Program-made: the position numbers and the translations under genes
Notes under the pieces: model-generated
Told to the model about the DNA's origin: nothing
Database searches by the model: none
What the model saw: the letters and a program-made list of their open reading frames with translations, nothing else
Source: Gymnopus androsaceus JB14
Lineage: Eukaryota; Basidiomycota; Agaricomycetes; Agaricales; Omphalotaceae
Assembly: GCA_009733575.1 (NCBI GenBank)
Contig: ML769406.1
Coordinates: forward strand, 338,911-402,910
Reading direction: 5' to 3'
Length of the DNA stretch: 64,000 nt
Shown here: positions 1 to 10,272 of the stretch, piece by piece
Layout of the letters: every line of letters begins with the position of its first letter
Position numbering within the stretch: position 1 is the stretch's first letter

Positions 1-1219
1 CAGTTGGTAGGATTATTCTCTTTGGCAACCCAATTGCAGCAACAACCCCCGCAACAACCCTAAATTTGGGCCATAACTACAGATATCACACCGGGACCTT
101 TGCGGGTCACTACAATATTTTGAAACAAGAAGTTGTGGCGAGTGGAATGGATAAACTAGCTGGACAATGCAAGCCATGTTCCATGGTGCTGAGAGGCCTG
201 AAAGACTCTTGTCTGAGTGCAATGAATAAACCAAGTACAACCCAAGTCAACAAGGGTAGACTAATCACCTTCACTCAAGAGCACAGAATGGCAGGAATGA
301 TCAAACTGGATATGTAAATGGATACACTAGATAAGATAAACTGAGCAAAGCATGTTTTGTCCATCAACATTGTTTCATGAAAAGAAAGGGCGTGGCCAGC
401 ATTCCAAAAATTATGTGAGTCAGGATTGAGCTGAGTATGCTCTACAGCAATGTAAAACACACCTTGAGCCTGTATACAACTGTATAGCTATCCCTAAAAC
501 ACCCACGAATCCCTTGCTCTCTCCTATCTTGTGCTTGACTTCAAGTTGGAGCTCACAAACTTGACACAGTGGCAAATATGACATGGCATGCTGCACTGGG
601 AATCAGGATTAGAAAACCAGCTTTTTGCTGTGGGATGAAAGAGGCGGACGGGGGAACAGTGTGGTGGCCAGACACGAATCGCATCCACTGTATGTTGAGA
701 TCTGAGGTGTGTGTAGTATTGACGTGGTGGTATAAAGACAAGAGAGCGCTTCATAGACTCTGACGGCCCCGCCACGGAGTGACTGGCGATCACATGTCCT
801 CAAAGGATTGCGTGGCGGCAACCAATAGAATTATCCAGGTAGTATAATTACCACTCACTCCCGGCGATTGAACCGCTTTTGAACCAAACCCATCCAAGTT
901 CTTGATATTGTGCGTGCACTTAAGTACGTGCGCACCCGCATCTTGTCCGCATCCCACCTGTCATCCACGCTGGATGGAGACTAGTTCTTTCTGTTTCGGA
1001 AAATCTTCGCTACCTTCATCGGCGCGCGGCTACTTGAGGCGATGTCAGTCTTTTAATGATGATACTGCAGCCGGTATTTATCTTAAAACCTGGATAGTAC
1101 CTTATCCTGCATTCATTCGTAAGAGTAAGATATACCGTGCCACTATCATTCAGAGCGGAGATATTCTCATAAAAGCCAAATGAAGCATTGGCTGCACTTA
1201 CACGTATCATTGTCGACAA
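1..1219. other. No gene recognised
   Basis: Only short unconvincing open frames are present on both strands. None shows a recognisable domain or a plausible chain of exons. The last 300 bases are probably the promoter side of the decayed membrane-protein gene that follows, but I see no clear TATA element. Confidence 0.4.
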
Positions 1220-2470
1220 ATGACTCCTGAAGAGCAAGAGTTGATTTTCTTTTCTGCTCAAGGCGCATTTTTTGGCATTGTCACCTCAATTGTGACAATA
1301 ACCGGTTACGGTATGTGGAAAAGGTCTCGAATGAGAAGCCTTGAAAATTTAACCCTTTCTTTTACTAGGAGCGTTTGCTTTAGGAACAGGCGTTGCAGGT
1401 CCATTTGCTAACGTGCGTATAACCACAGTTTTTAAACGTTTCTTACGTTGATCTGCCAATAGATCGAAATCTTGGGGACGACCACAAACCATCCTACTAA
1501 TCTGCTTGACCATAATCTTTGTTTGCTTCACCTGGGATGTCTTCTACACTGGCAACCTTCTAGCCATATCCAATATACATTCATGAGGACGCTAGAGGGA
1601 GGAATTGCTGCTCAAATTGAGGCTTCAAACCAAAAGACCTTGGTGTGGGAGTATATGCCAGGATGGCCAACAACAATTAATGTGGGCTTGGCAATGTTCC
1701 GAATAATGTGTTTTAATCTGTCTTTTCGTCTAGCTTCTTCTTAGCGATTGCATTGTGGTTTGGAGAGCATGGATTTTGTTCCAGGATGACAAGCTTTGGA
1801 AATTGCTTCTGGCCGTCCTCATGTTTGCCAACATAGGTGTGTAACTAGTATCAGCACTAAATCCGCTGATAGCTAAATCTGCTTTACTAGCAATCAATAT
1901 TGCGGACTGCATCTGGGATAATATCGAGGTTACGATAGAAGTCTCCAGTTCCACTATTCTGGATTGGCTTTCAGGTTTAATTTCCTTAGCGGTAAATATT
2001 CATTGCGACTCTGTTGATTGCGTGGAAAGCATGGTAGGTTGGCATCAGAACTTTCCTGGAATTTACTGTAACTGATTTTTGGATTGTTCCAGGACTCATC
2101 ATAGCACCATGGTAGATGCCTTGGTCCACAGAAGAACCCGTGTCGTGAATATACTGTTGCTTTTGGTCGAGTCTGGGGCTGTATATTGTGGATACAGTCG
2201 GTCTATGTCGTCTTTATCTTACTGGATACATACACGGCGGTGGATCTTGGATTCTCGCAAGCAATGGAGATCATCACTGCCATGTCTATTGTCGTGGCTG
2301 TGAGTACTTGTTAAATTTTGCTCTGCGGTGAATGAATGACATTATTCAATGCATAGGCGTTTTATCCTATTTCAGTGATCATCCTGATCCGTACAGGAAG
2401 CTCAGCTATCGCTGAAACTTACTATCATCATGAAACCAAAGCTGGCAGTGGCAGTGGAGAAACACCATGA
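1220..2470 (+). pseudogene. Decayed basidiomycete multi-TM (7TM-like) membrane protein gene
   Basis: I start at the ATG of MTPEEQELIFFSAQGAFFG because a run of exons with GT..AG introns of about 50 bases follows. Conserved pieces in order are a first membrane segment, a segment around ILLICLTIIFVCFTWDVFY, then WEYMPGWPTTINVGLA, the hallmark CIVVWRAWILFQDDK, a segment with LLLLVESGAVYC, and a last membrane segment AFYPISVIILIRTGSSAIAE before a short polar tail. This order matches the large family of hypothetical multi-TM proteins of Agaricomycetes; their function is unknown. At least three frame breaks interrupt it: near 1583 (before the WEYMPGW exon), near 1994 (one extra base in the segment before LLIAWKAW) and near 2190 (one base missing after AVYC). 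The frames on each side are contiguous and homologous to the family, so introns do not explain them. I infer a pseudogene, or a gene carrying assembly indels. Confidence 0.7.
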
Positions 2471-3054
2471 TCACGTCGCGCTTGCCGAAAATCTTAGCAT
2501 TGGTCAAGTCCGGCAAGTCCTTGGACTCGAAAGTGCAGAAATCGTTATAATTATGATAATATATGTAAAGTTGTACACAAATTCAGAAAAGAGCTAGAGA
2601 TAGTAGGATATTAAGAGTATTTTTATGTATCAGGAATAATCAAGTTCATTGCTCAGGATCATCTGCCCTTGATGCTTTAGGAACGTAAATGAACGTCGAA
2701 GCACGCTAATTGTCGACTCCTCTCTAAATTTTTTTTACTGAAATATACATACGCAAGTCTCCGGAGCGCTCAAGTGCCCTACAATATTGCGAGACCGTTG
2801 TGCAAAGGCTAATACCGATGCGATTTTATATTTCCTTTTCTACTTTTTCCTCGATGATGACAGATCTGATTTTTCCTTACTTGTGACTACGTACCACCCA
2901 AGAAAAAGAAAGGAACGTCCGTACGAGCCCAGGACACTGATTTTGTAAACAAATGATTACAATTGTAATAAATGCTAATGTCTACAAATTACTTACAATT
3001 GTAGGTACTATCAATCACTAGTAGTATTTATACAATTATTAAACAATTTGCGCT
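2471..3054. other. AT-rich intergenic region, nothing recognised
   Basis: AT-rich sequence with no coding pattern. It may include the 3' end of the preceding pseudogene. Confidence 0.4.
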
Positions 3055-3056
3055 TA

Positions 3057-3322
3057 CTGTACCATTTCGATCGATTCGGCGGTCACGGGTCACGGAGGCC
3101 TTCTGACGTGCCGAAATTTGACCAGGTCACAGGTCACATTTCGAAAGTGTTGAAAATTTTTGGCATGACACACTCAAAATTGCCTCAAAAAACGCAAATT
3201 TTGCATCAAAAATGCCGAAACTTTGCTAGGGTCACGCAGCTCCACCGCGAGGTGCCGAATCCAAAATTTTGTCAGGTCAGTCACGGTCACAGGGGCCTGC
3301 CGAATCGATCGAAATGGTACAG
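3057..3322. mobile_element. 266-bp MITE with TA target duplication
   Basis: Perfect terminal inverted repeats of 24 bases begin CTGTACCATTTCGATCGATT at the left and mirror this at the right end. Both ends are flanked by a TA dinucleotide (3055-3056 and 3323-3324), the target duplication of the Tc1/mariner-like superfamily. The interior has no credible ORF, so the element is non-autonomous. Its ends start with CTGTA like those of the element at 5930-6205, which suggests one family or one transposase source. Confidence 0.8.
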
Positions 3323-3340
3323 TATTTTGAGAGGCTGGAA

Positions 3341-3375
3341 CTCCTAACCCTAACTCCAACCCTAACCTTTAACCC
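3341..3375. repeat. Short interstitial telomere-like tract
   Basis: Degenerate CCCTAA units (CTAACCCTAACTCCAACCCTAACCTTTAACCC type), i.e. TTAGGG on the other strand, the usual fungal telomere repeat. It lies 19 bases beyond the end of the neighbouring MITE. It could be a repair scar, a relic of a terminal position, or chance. Confidence 0.45.
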
Positions 3376-4371
3376 AGGATGTTGGCAATGCCAGACTAGC
3401 TGTCTTAGGGTTTGGAGATACAATTTATTAAACTGCAAATAAATCATAAATTGCATTGTATTTTACTGAAAATGTATCACTGGAGCTTGTACTGATACGC
3501 AATTGAAATCAGTACAGGTTTACAGTCTATTCATAGTTTAGAAATTGCATAAACTGCTGAGAATTAGTTTAAATCAGTACATATTTACAACCAGTTGGCA
3601 GTGAAACCCATGCAAACCTTTCATTACACCTATATAAGCTCACAGTGTACTTTTCTGACTTGAATATTGATCAAGATGTCCTGTTAGTAGTATGTAGTAG
3701 TAGTTCCTATAACATGATTATTGTAACACATTACATATCTAGTATTGAAATAGTGCATAAATGATCAGTTCATGTCAGTTTATACTGATATAAACCAGAA
3801 CTACTGTACCATCTCTAGTGTTAGTTCTGCCATATTGAGCATCATGGTCCAAATTCAGTCAACCATCAGTTCAGCCATCTGGTGTTATGCATTATGTGCA
3901 TCAATATTCAGTTCAGTGTGCTGCAGACACACTCCAGGCAGTTAATCTCAGATTCTGTCAGTTGTATTGATTGCTCTTGATTGTATGTATGAGAAAAAAA
4001 GATACTCAAGTGCCTTTTTTAGTAGCATCATGGCTCAATTGGTGCCCTGTTCAGGACTCCCTTATGCATCACAAATCCAAAAACCTTAAAGTTCAGGGGG
4101 TCTGCATTATGTGTCACTGAACTAATGGTTGAAATGGTACAGCAGTTTAAACTACATAAATTGTATTATATTGCACTGGTTGTATTTAATGATGTTTCCG
4201 GGGTCCGGGTCCGGGTCGGGTTGGGATATTCAAACCCAGAACCTGACCGAAAACCCAATTTTTCTGACTGGTTGTCTAATTTAGATGTCTTAGGTCATAT
4301 TTCATGACCTTTTTTAAACTTAGTATCAATTTCCTACACAAGCATAGAGTAGAGCTGCTCTAATACTTACT
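3376..4371. other. AT-rich region without genes
   Basis: No coding pattern is visible. A short GC-rich hairpin-like stretch (4196-4262) contains repeated CCGGGT motifs and resembles the sequence at 5643-5713. Confidence 0.4.
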
Positions 4372-4379
4372 ATATTCAT

Positions 4380-4983
4380 TAGTGATGTGCCGGCTGGGGC
4401 TCAGAGCCCTTGAGCCCTCTGAGCCGGGCCTGATTGAGCCGGAACTGGCCCCAGCCGTCTCTAGGGCTCAGGAGGGCTCAAGGCCCGGCTCAGATTCTTG
4501 AAAGCCCTGAGCCGGAGTCTTGGGCCGGGGCTCAGGGCACTTTATTTTACCAACGGAATGCATCATTTTATGCTCAAATCTAACTATATTTTGCCAAACA
4601 CATAATTTTACACCATTTTATAAGATTATTCTCAGGAAAAAGAAGCTTTATTCTGTTGTTAAATGTCATGTAAGTGGTTGTAAATAGTAATAAATTTTAG
4701 TCTATTGCATTCTCTGGCTGCTTTCAAGGTTGTACATGCGCTCACAATGGAATTTATGCTTGGGTGTATGATTTACATTGAATTGACATTGAACATGACA
4801 TTATTTCAGATAAAAAATGGGATTTCATATATGTACCTTGAGCCGGGGCCTGAGCATGAGCCGTGCCCTAGCCGAGCCCCAGCCGCCATGTAGGGCCCGG
4901 CTTAACATTTTGATCAGCCCTGGCCGGGGCTATCTGAGCCGTGGCCGGGGCTTTCGAGCCGGGCCCCAGCCGGCACATCACTA
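4380..4983. mobile_element. 604-bp hAT-type non-autonomous element
   Basis: Terminal inverted repeats start TAGTGATGTGCCGGCTGGGG and are mirrored at the right end. An exact 8-bp target duplication ATATTCAT flanks the element (4372-4379 and 4984-4991). Eight-base duplications with TAGTGATG-type ends are typical of hAT transposons. Both subterminal regions carry dense arrays of GAGCC / GGCTC motifs, while the centre is AT-rich and non-coding. The arrays are plausibly transposase-binding sites; that is inference. Confidence 0.85.
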
Positions 4984-5464
4984 ATATTCATATTGAATTG
5001 AAGAGATATCATCCCTACCAGTATGTAATGGCAGCCAAATGCTCACTTTGTCTTATTGGTAGAGCCCTGAGTGTCTGGCTTCAGTGAGTACTTACTATAT
5101 CTAGGTCTTACAACTTATATAGATTAGTAGTACTTAGTAGAGTCTAATTATGGTACCAACAATGAATACCAGAGATTCATACCAGTTGATTTAATACATA
5201 TTCAATGCTTCTATGTACTTATTACTGTAAGCTGATGATACCAATGTCCTAAGGAAAGTACTATTACTGAAAGTACTATTACAATATTATTAAACACTTG
5301 TACAAAAATTCTTGACAGGCTATACAATGTTGTTGCTACAGTGGTTAGCTCCTGTCACTTAAACCTTAGATGCATTTTAAAGCATGACAGGACTCCTTTT
5401 GACTTCCTTAAAAATCTCGGGATCACCCAGACCCAGTTTTGGTGGGAAACCCGAATCCGAGTTC

Positions 5465-5641
5465 ATCAGCAAAACCTGTATTTTTGCTGGAGAAAACCCA
5501 TTCATTTGGGACATCTCTGGAGCAAGGTACCCTATTCCAGAGACCTCTGGAGATCTCTGGAGAAAATTGACAGTTTTTTTGATGGCTGTCAAGCTCCAGA
5601 GATCTCTGGAGACCTCCAGCAAAAATACAGGTTTGGCTGAT
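5465..5641. repeat. Compact inverted-repeat element with CTCTGGAG core
   Basis: Arms of about 26 bases (ATCAGCAAAACCTGTATTTT and its complement) enclose a core made of overlapping CTCTGGAGAT repeats that are themselves palindromic. The whole can fold into one long hairpin. An element with the same outer arm but a different core lies at 21454-21610. No gene is seen in the surrounding 4992-5929. Confidence 0.6.
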
Positions 5642-5929
5642 GTTCCCGGGATTGGGTAAGGAGCCAGGTCCGGGTCGGATTGAGATTTTCTGACCCGAAC
5701 CCAACCCGGAACCATCACTAGTTGTATTAGTATAACCAGTACAAGTACACAGTTTAACCAATTTTCAATAAACTTTGTACCAGTGCAATTCATGATTTAT
5801 TGGATTGGACCAAATAAATTGAATTGACTTAGTCATGGGCAAGAATCATGACTCTATCTGACTCTTGACTCTTTGCTAGGATACTCTCACTCCAAAACCC
5901 ATGATTGTAACTCTAGCCATGAGTAGATA

Positions 5930-6205
5930 CTGTACTGTTTCGAATTTAAGTTCAATAACGCGTAACGTGGGGTGCTGAACTGGTGTAATTTCCATCTTTG
6001 TAATGCGTAACATTAGCCTCCGAACTCGATTTTTCGGCGCTTATAGGCCAAATTTGGCGGCCGGCTATGCCGGCCACTATAAATATGAACTGAACTGAAC
6101 TAAATTTGCAAACATAACGCCGCCTGACAGTGGCTGAACTATGAACTGGATAGGTCCGAGGCGTAATGCGTAACATCTAGTGAACTTAAATTCGAAACTA
6201 TACAG
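5930..6205. mobile_element. 276-bp MITE with TA target duplication
   Basis: Terminal inverted repeats of 25 bases with two mismatches (CTGTACTGTTTCGAATTTAA left, CTGTATAGTTTCGAATTTAA complement right) flanked by TA (5928-5929 and 6206-6207). The inner part repeats a CGTAA motif near both ends. There is no ORF, so it is non-autonomous. Its ends share CTGTA and the TA target with the element at 3057-3322. Confidence 0.8.
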
Positions 6206-6207
6206 TA

Positions 6208-7419
6208 CTCTAGAGTGAACATTGACATCAGCAAAACCACTGATCCATAATCCACGTGAAGGCACGCCAAATATACCGGATCATACGGATTGGGCTGCAT
6301 ATGTATAGGGCCCCAAGTGCATATCCATCACGCTGGATTATACACAATTACGGCCCATATTCTTGTTTGTTTATACACTGGAACATACAATATACAATGG
6401 ATACAACCTTTTACTGAATCCTGCATATTCAATTATACACTCATTATACACCATAATAAAGCATAAGGCAATACAATATCTTTGTTTGTCTATATATATG
6501 TGATACAAGCGCTACAGAAACTACAAAAGAATCAATTCCTCACCGGACTCCGAGTCATCATGCCAGCAATACACTTTGAAAACTGTCGCGGAATGTGTAC
6601 AAAATTCTATTGAAACCAAAGTCAGCACAGGCTCAAAAGAGACAGTACTGCAATTCACCATTCTTGCTAAGTAATACCAGCTTGAAACCACTGGCATTAT
6701 TGTTGTGAAACCCACCGCCATAAAAGTTCTGTTGGAATGCAAGTCAACTCGAGCTCAAAAAGGACAATATTAAGACTCACTGTATCCTTGCCACCCTGCA
6801 CAGTGGAACGCTCCGAGCCCATCGGTATAGGTTACATTTGAAACTGCATTGGTAAGTCTAGAAACATATGAGTCAGGTTGAGCTTAGAAGGGGTAGACAG
6901 TAATAAATGCAATGGTTGAGACACTTACTTTGTTGGTGGCTGGCACATTTTTGTATCCAGTTTAAGCAGAGAGCTTCGAGAGGGGAAAGAAAACTATGCA
7001 CTGCGGGAATTTAAGAAAAGGACTTGATGGTGAAGAAATGAGGGAAGCACCAATTTCCAAAAAAAAGAAACACAATACATGTGAGACTGTATAGTTTGTC
7101 GGAGTTTTAAATGACTTAAGCATTGCTGCAAGTCTTTTTTTACAGTAACTCAGAACTCTCCAGGTGTCACCCAAGAATCTAATTTCTTGTACTCTCGCCT
7201 CTCCGCATTGAGGCAGAACATGGGCCACACCGCAATGGAATACCGTGTACTCACTCCGCGGGATCAAATAAATGGAGGCCGGAATTATTTCAGGAAAATA
7301 GTTTGTAAATAATAAAGTTTTCCACCACAGATTCCCACTTGGGATCGGAAGAGTAAGGAATAGCTTCTGCTAACTTTTTGCATTGAGCTCTGACCTCTGT
7401 CGAAATTCACTCTTCTTAG
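6208..7419. other. No gene recognised
   Basis: A chain of possible short exons on the minus strand (about 6518-6962) can be imagined, for example one reading NVTYTDGLGAFHCAGWQGYS, but I do not recognise a family and cannot confirm splice sites. The rest shows no coding pattern. Confidence 0.3.
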
Positions 7420-7829
7420 ATCACAGGCTAGCTGACACTTTCGGCCCAACCAGCATGTTCTTCTGCTCCTTCTTCATTGGTGGAATCTTACAAATGGTTT
7501 TCTGGACCGTTGCTCAGTCTTATGCTGCTATCATTGCTTTTTCTGCATTAAATGGCTTAATTGGTTCTTGGTTTCTGAGTCTCTTGCCCGTAGTATGCAC
7601 AAAAATGTTTGGTGTTGAAGGACTTGCAACGATTACTGGGTTTATAATTTTGGCGAATGCACCAGGTAAGTAGTGAAGCATTTGGTTTTACTATTACTAT
7701 ATGCCCAGAGTTCTTATCATACTTTTTTGTATGTATGCATTCGCAGGTCAATTTGTGGGTCTTGTGATTGGAGCTACAATTCCTTTCGTCTTTTGGAAAC
7801 AACTGGACTGCAATTCGGGCTCTACGCAG
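7420..7829 (+). pseudogene. C-terminal fragment of an MFS monocarboxylate-type transporter
   Basis: Two exons separated by an 81-base GT..AG intron (7666-7746) encode a piece of a major facilitator protein. Visible are HRLADTFGPTSMFF (the loop motif between TM8 and TM9 in fungal MCT-like proteins), two hydrophobic segments, LSLLPVVCTKMFGVEGLATI and TGFIILANAPGQFVGLVIGA. The N-terminal half and a start are missing upstream, and after CNSGSTQ the frame soon runs into stops. It is therefore a truncated remnant. Family members move monocarboxylates or other small solutes; the substrate cannot be inferred. Confidence 0.75.
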
Positions 7830-8475
7830 GTAATGGGCACTCTCTGTATATTATATGCTACGCTCACGAATTGATGTTGAGAACACATAACTCAAACCCT
7901 CCTTCTCATCCCGACACTGACCGAAGGGAAGGGAGGGTTCTGTCGATAATGATTGGACGAAAAGGAACTAAAACTTTACAATATTTTCTCACGGTCTCGC
8001 AATTCATATGCCCGACTTTTACTTCCGCTTTTCTCTTTGTCTGCCCCCATCTTCTTCATCAGTCGTTGGATTTAGACCCATACAATCTAGAGCAAATGCC
8101 TACTATAAATGATATTTATCTTGCTTCGTTGTCCTCCTTGCTGACTTGGTCGTTATCAACATGTGATGAATCACTTAGACAGAACCTCGGATCACTTAAA
8201 ACGTCTCCTCTGCAGACTGTTATTCCTCGGCACATGAATAAAGCATCCCTTGTGCAACATGGAACTTGCGGTGGGGATCAATGAGGGAATGTTTGGATTT
8301 GTCCGCCCGGTGGACAATCACTAATATTTGTGTCTATTCACAATGTCCTCTTGAAGATTCTTGGACTATGCATGCAAGACAGCTTCCCTGGTGATCATTG
8401 TTTGATTTTACATTGAATATTCGATTTAGTTTTCATTAATTGTCTCTTAGTCTGTAAATACGATTCAGACTAGCT
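7830..8475. other. No gene recognised
   Basis: An open frame continues from the MFS fragment but has no similarity I recognise. Nothing else is supported here. Confidence 0.35.
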
Positions 8476-8676
8476 TATGGCAAAATATCCGATAGTGAAT
8501 TCGTCTCCGTTTCCAATGTTCACGGGGCGAGTCTCGTCAGAGTTCATGAGACAGATGAGGCCGTCCACGAGGTCGTGGATGTACTGGAAAGAGCGGGTTT
8601 GGGTTCCGTCTCCGTAGACGGTGAGATCTTTGCCCTTGAGTGCTTGGACGATGAAGTTGGACACGACACGGCCGTC
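8476..8676 (-). pseudogene. Fragment of UDP-glucuronate decarboxylase (UDP-xylose synthase)
   Basis: The minus strand encodes [20 protein letters not shown] followed by [20 protein letters not shown] and [12 protein letters not shown]. This is the highly conserved C-terminal half of the extended SDR enzyme UXS, which converts UDP-glucuronate to UDP-xylose. The Rossmann N-terminus, the catalytic YxxxK region and the C-terminal end are absent, and the residues before DGRVV no longer match. It is a single-exon relic of about 67 codons. Confidence 0.8.
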
Positions 8677-9099
8677 GTAGTGATGCAAGAGCATTGAAAC
8701 CCGAGTGTGCATATGTGCACACCGGTACCTCGGGAATCCGTCCATCCTTACATCCGTAAGAGTTCGAGAACGAAAACAGTCCCCGGTGCGGACTTTCCTT
8801 GCGTGGATTAATATTATGTGGGTTACAGGTTCATATTGTTCGACATAATTCGAACTCGAACTGGCTTGTACTTACCAGAAGGTTGGGCTGAGTCGCCCCG
8901 GATTGTGGAGATTCATACGGAATGAATCAGTTTGGATCTTTAGACCTTGTTACTTACTGAATCCTGATGTTCCTAGTAGAACTTGGATGCATGCCCGTTT
9001 CACCCCATTACAAAGGAGCCCAATCTTTGGTATTAGATATATGTTTCGTACCGGTACAGCTAGATCAAGTAATATCATGAGTATATTCCAAGGTCTTCC
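8677..9099. other. No gene recognised
   Basis: Sequence between the UXS fragment and the ISA2-like gene. Nothing recognised on either strand. Confidence 0.35.
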
Positions 9100-9727
9100 C
9101 TAAGTCTTCAATTCCCAACTGACTCCGCAACCACTGCCTTTGGAATGCGGATTATCAGAGATCCTAAAACTGCTCCCGATGAGTTCAGTTGCAAAATCTA
9201 TCGTCGCACCGTTTAGCAACGTAAGAGAGACGGCATCGACGACAATATTTACGGGCTTGATAGTAGGATGTGAGAATTGGCTTGGTAGGAAAATGAGACG
9301 GAGTTGAATTAGTAGTTGATTCGGGAACCACTCACTAATCGTCCAAGGATAGCGTCTTGGCTAGCTCCATCTTATACTGATAGCCGTGACAGCCCCCAGA
9401 CTCTACAGCTACTCTAAGAGAAGCATTTGGATCTTTCTCTCGCTCCGAGATTTTCCGTAATTGCTACAAGAATATTGATCAGTTCCGAATGAAATCAAGT
9501 ACTTAACTAGAGCTGTACCTCTGCAGCTCTATCCGTGATGATAACCTTAGCGTCTTCTGGCGGCAGTAGCTCCACGTCAATTTCTTCTTTCTCGAGATAT
9601 TCTGTGGAAGGTAAAGATAAAATAATAGTCGGTGAAGAAGGTAGACGCTGAGTAGCGGTCGTAGTTCTTCGCGGAGCACAGGCTGAATAAGCACAGATAC
9701 GAGGAGCAGAAAATGACCAAGGATTGA
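9100..9727 (-). CDS. ISA2: ISA2-like mitochondrial iron-sulfur assembly protein
   Basis: A-type (HesB/IscA) scaffold protein acting late in mitochondrial [4Fe-4S] assembly. Three exons read on the minus strand: an N-terminal Arg/Ser/Thr-rich stretch that could be a mitochondrial presequence followed by EIDVELLPPEDAKVIITDRA; then QLRKISERERDPNASLRVAV with ESGGCHGYQYKMEL carrying the first conserved cysteine; then VNIVVDAVSLTLLNGATIDF and ATELIGSSFRISDNPHSKGS, ending GCGVSWELKT with stop at 9100-9102. The SxxxDNP and VSWE features fit ISA2 better than ISA1. Oddities: no in-frame ATG is visible before the first exon, so an upstream exon may be missing or displaced, and the tail shows GSGCGVSW where the family usually has a CxC pair. 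Confidence 0.8.
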
Positions 9728-10272
9728 CGTTTATTACCCTCTAATACCAATAACTATGTGCGCGATTCGAGGTCCCGGGCAGAGGCCTGTCGGGGATTGC
9801 CGCGTTAGCGGCGCTAAGGATTTTTAGCTCGGTTTCACAAGGTTTGAGGTGGCCCCTACGATTCAAAAAATTATTGAGACTAGTCTTATCATATATACTT
9901 ATTTGCACTGGTGAACTCTCCCTGTTAATGCCCCTTAAGCTCCGCCTCTTCCTGTTGCTTGAAAATATATGGTGACGCACTGTAAGTACCTGATCCTGCT
10001 GCTAATCCTCAACGGGATCATTCAAGAATTTATCCCCTTTCCATTCTTGTCTGTTCCAAACCCTTATAAGCTTGATTACCTCTCTCTCAAATGTATTATG
10101 CACCCTGACAGACTTGGTACCCCAACGAGAAAATGACGGATCGTGGGAATTGAATTCGTTCTTCCTTGAATTCTTTCCCCACCTATTGAATTCGGATTTG
10201 CTATAAAGCTTAGATCGATGAGCCCATCAACTTGACTAGTCCTTTGACGGTGCAGCTCCCCAAAAAATCATC
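9728..10272. other. Intergenic, between divergent ISA2-like and NCS1 permease genes
   Basis: Should contain the divergent promoters of the ISA2-like gene (minus) and the permease (plus), and possibly the missing first exon of ISA2. I cannot place any of these precisely. Confidence 0.3.

Noticed and set aside
3804..4142. Possible further CTGTACCAT-ended MITE (CTGTACCATC at 3804, GAAATGGTACAG at 4131)
   Set aside because: Only nine bases match, the right side is not followed by TA, and inner sequences do not pair.
6518..6962. Chain of small minus-strand exons (NVTYTDGLGAFHCAGWQGYS, then FYGGGFHNNNASGFK)
   Set aside because: No family recognised, splice sites only weakly supported, and no start or end. 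Not called as a gene.
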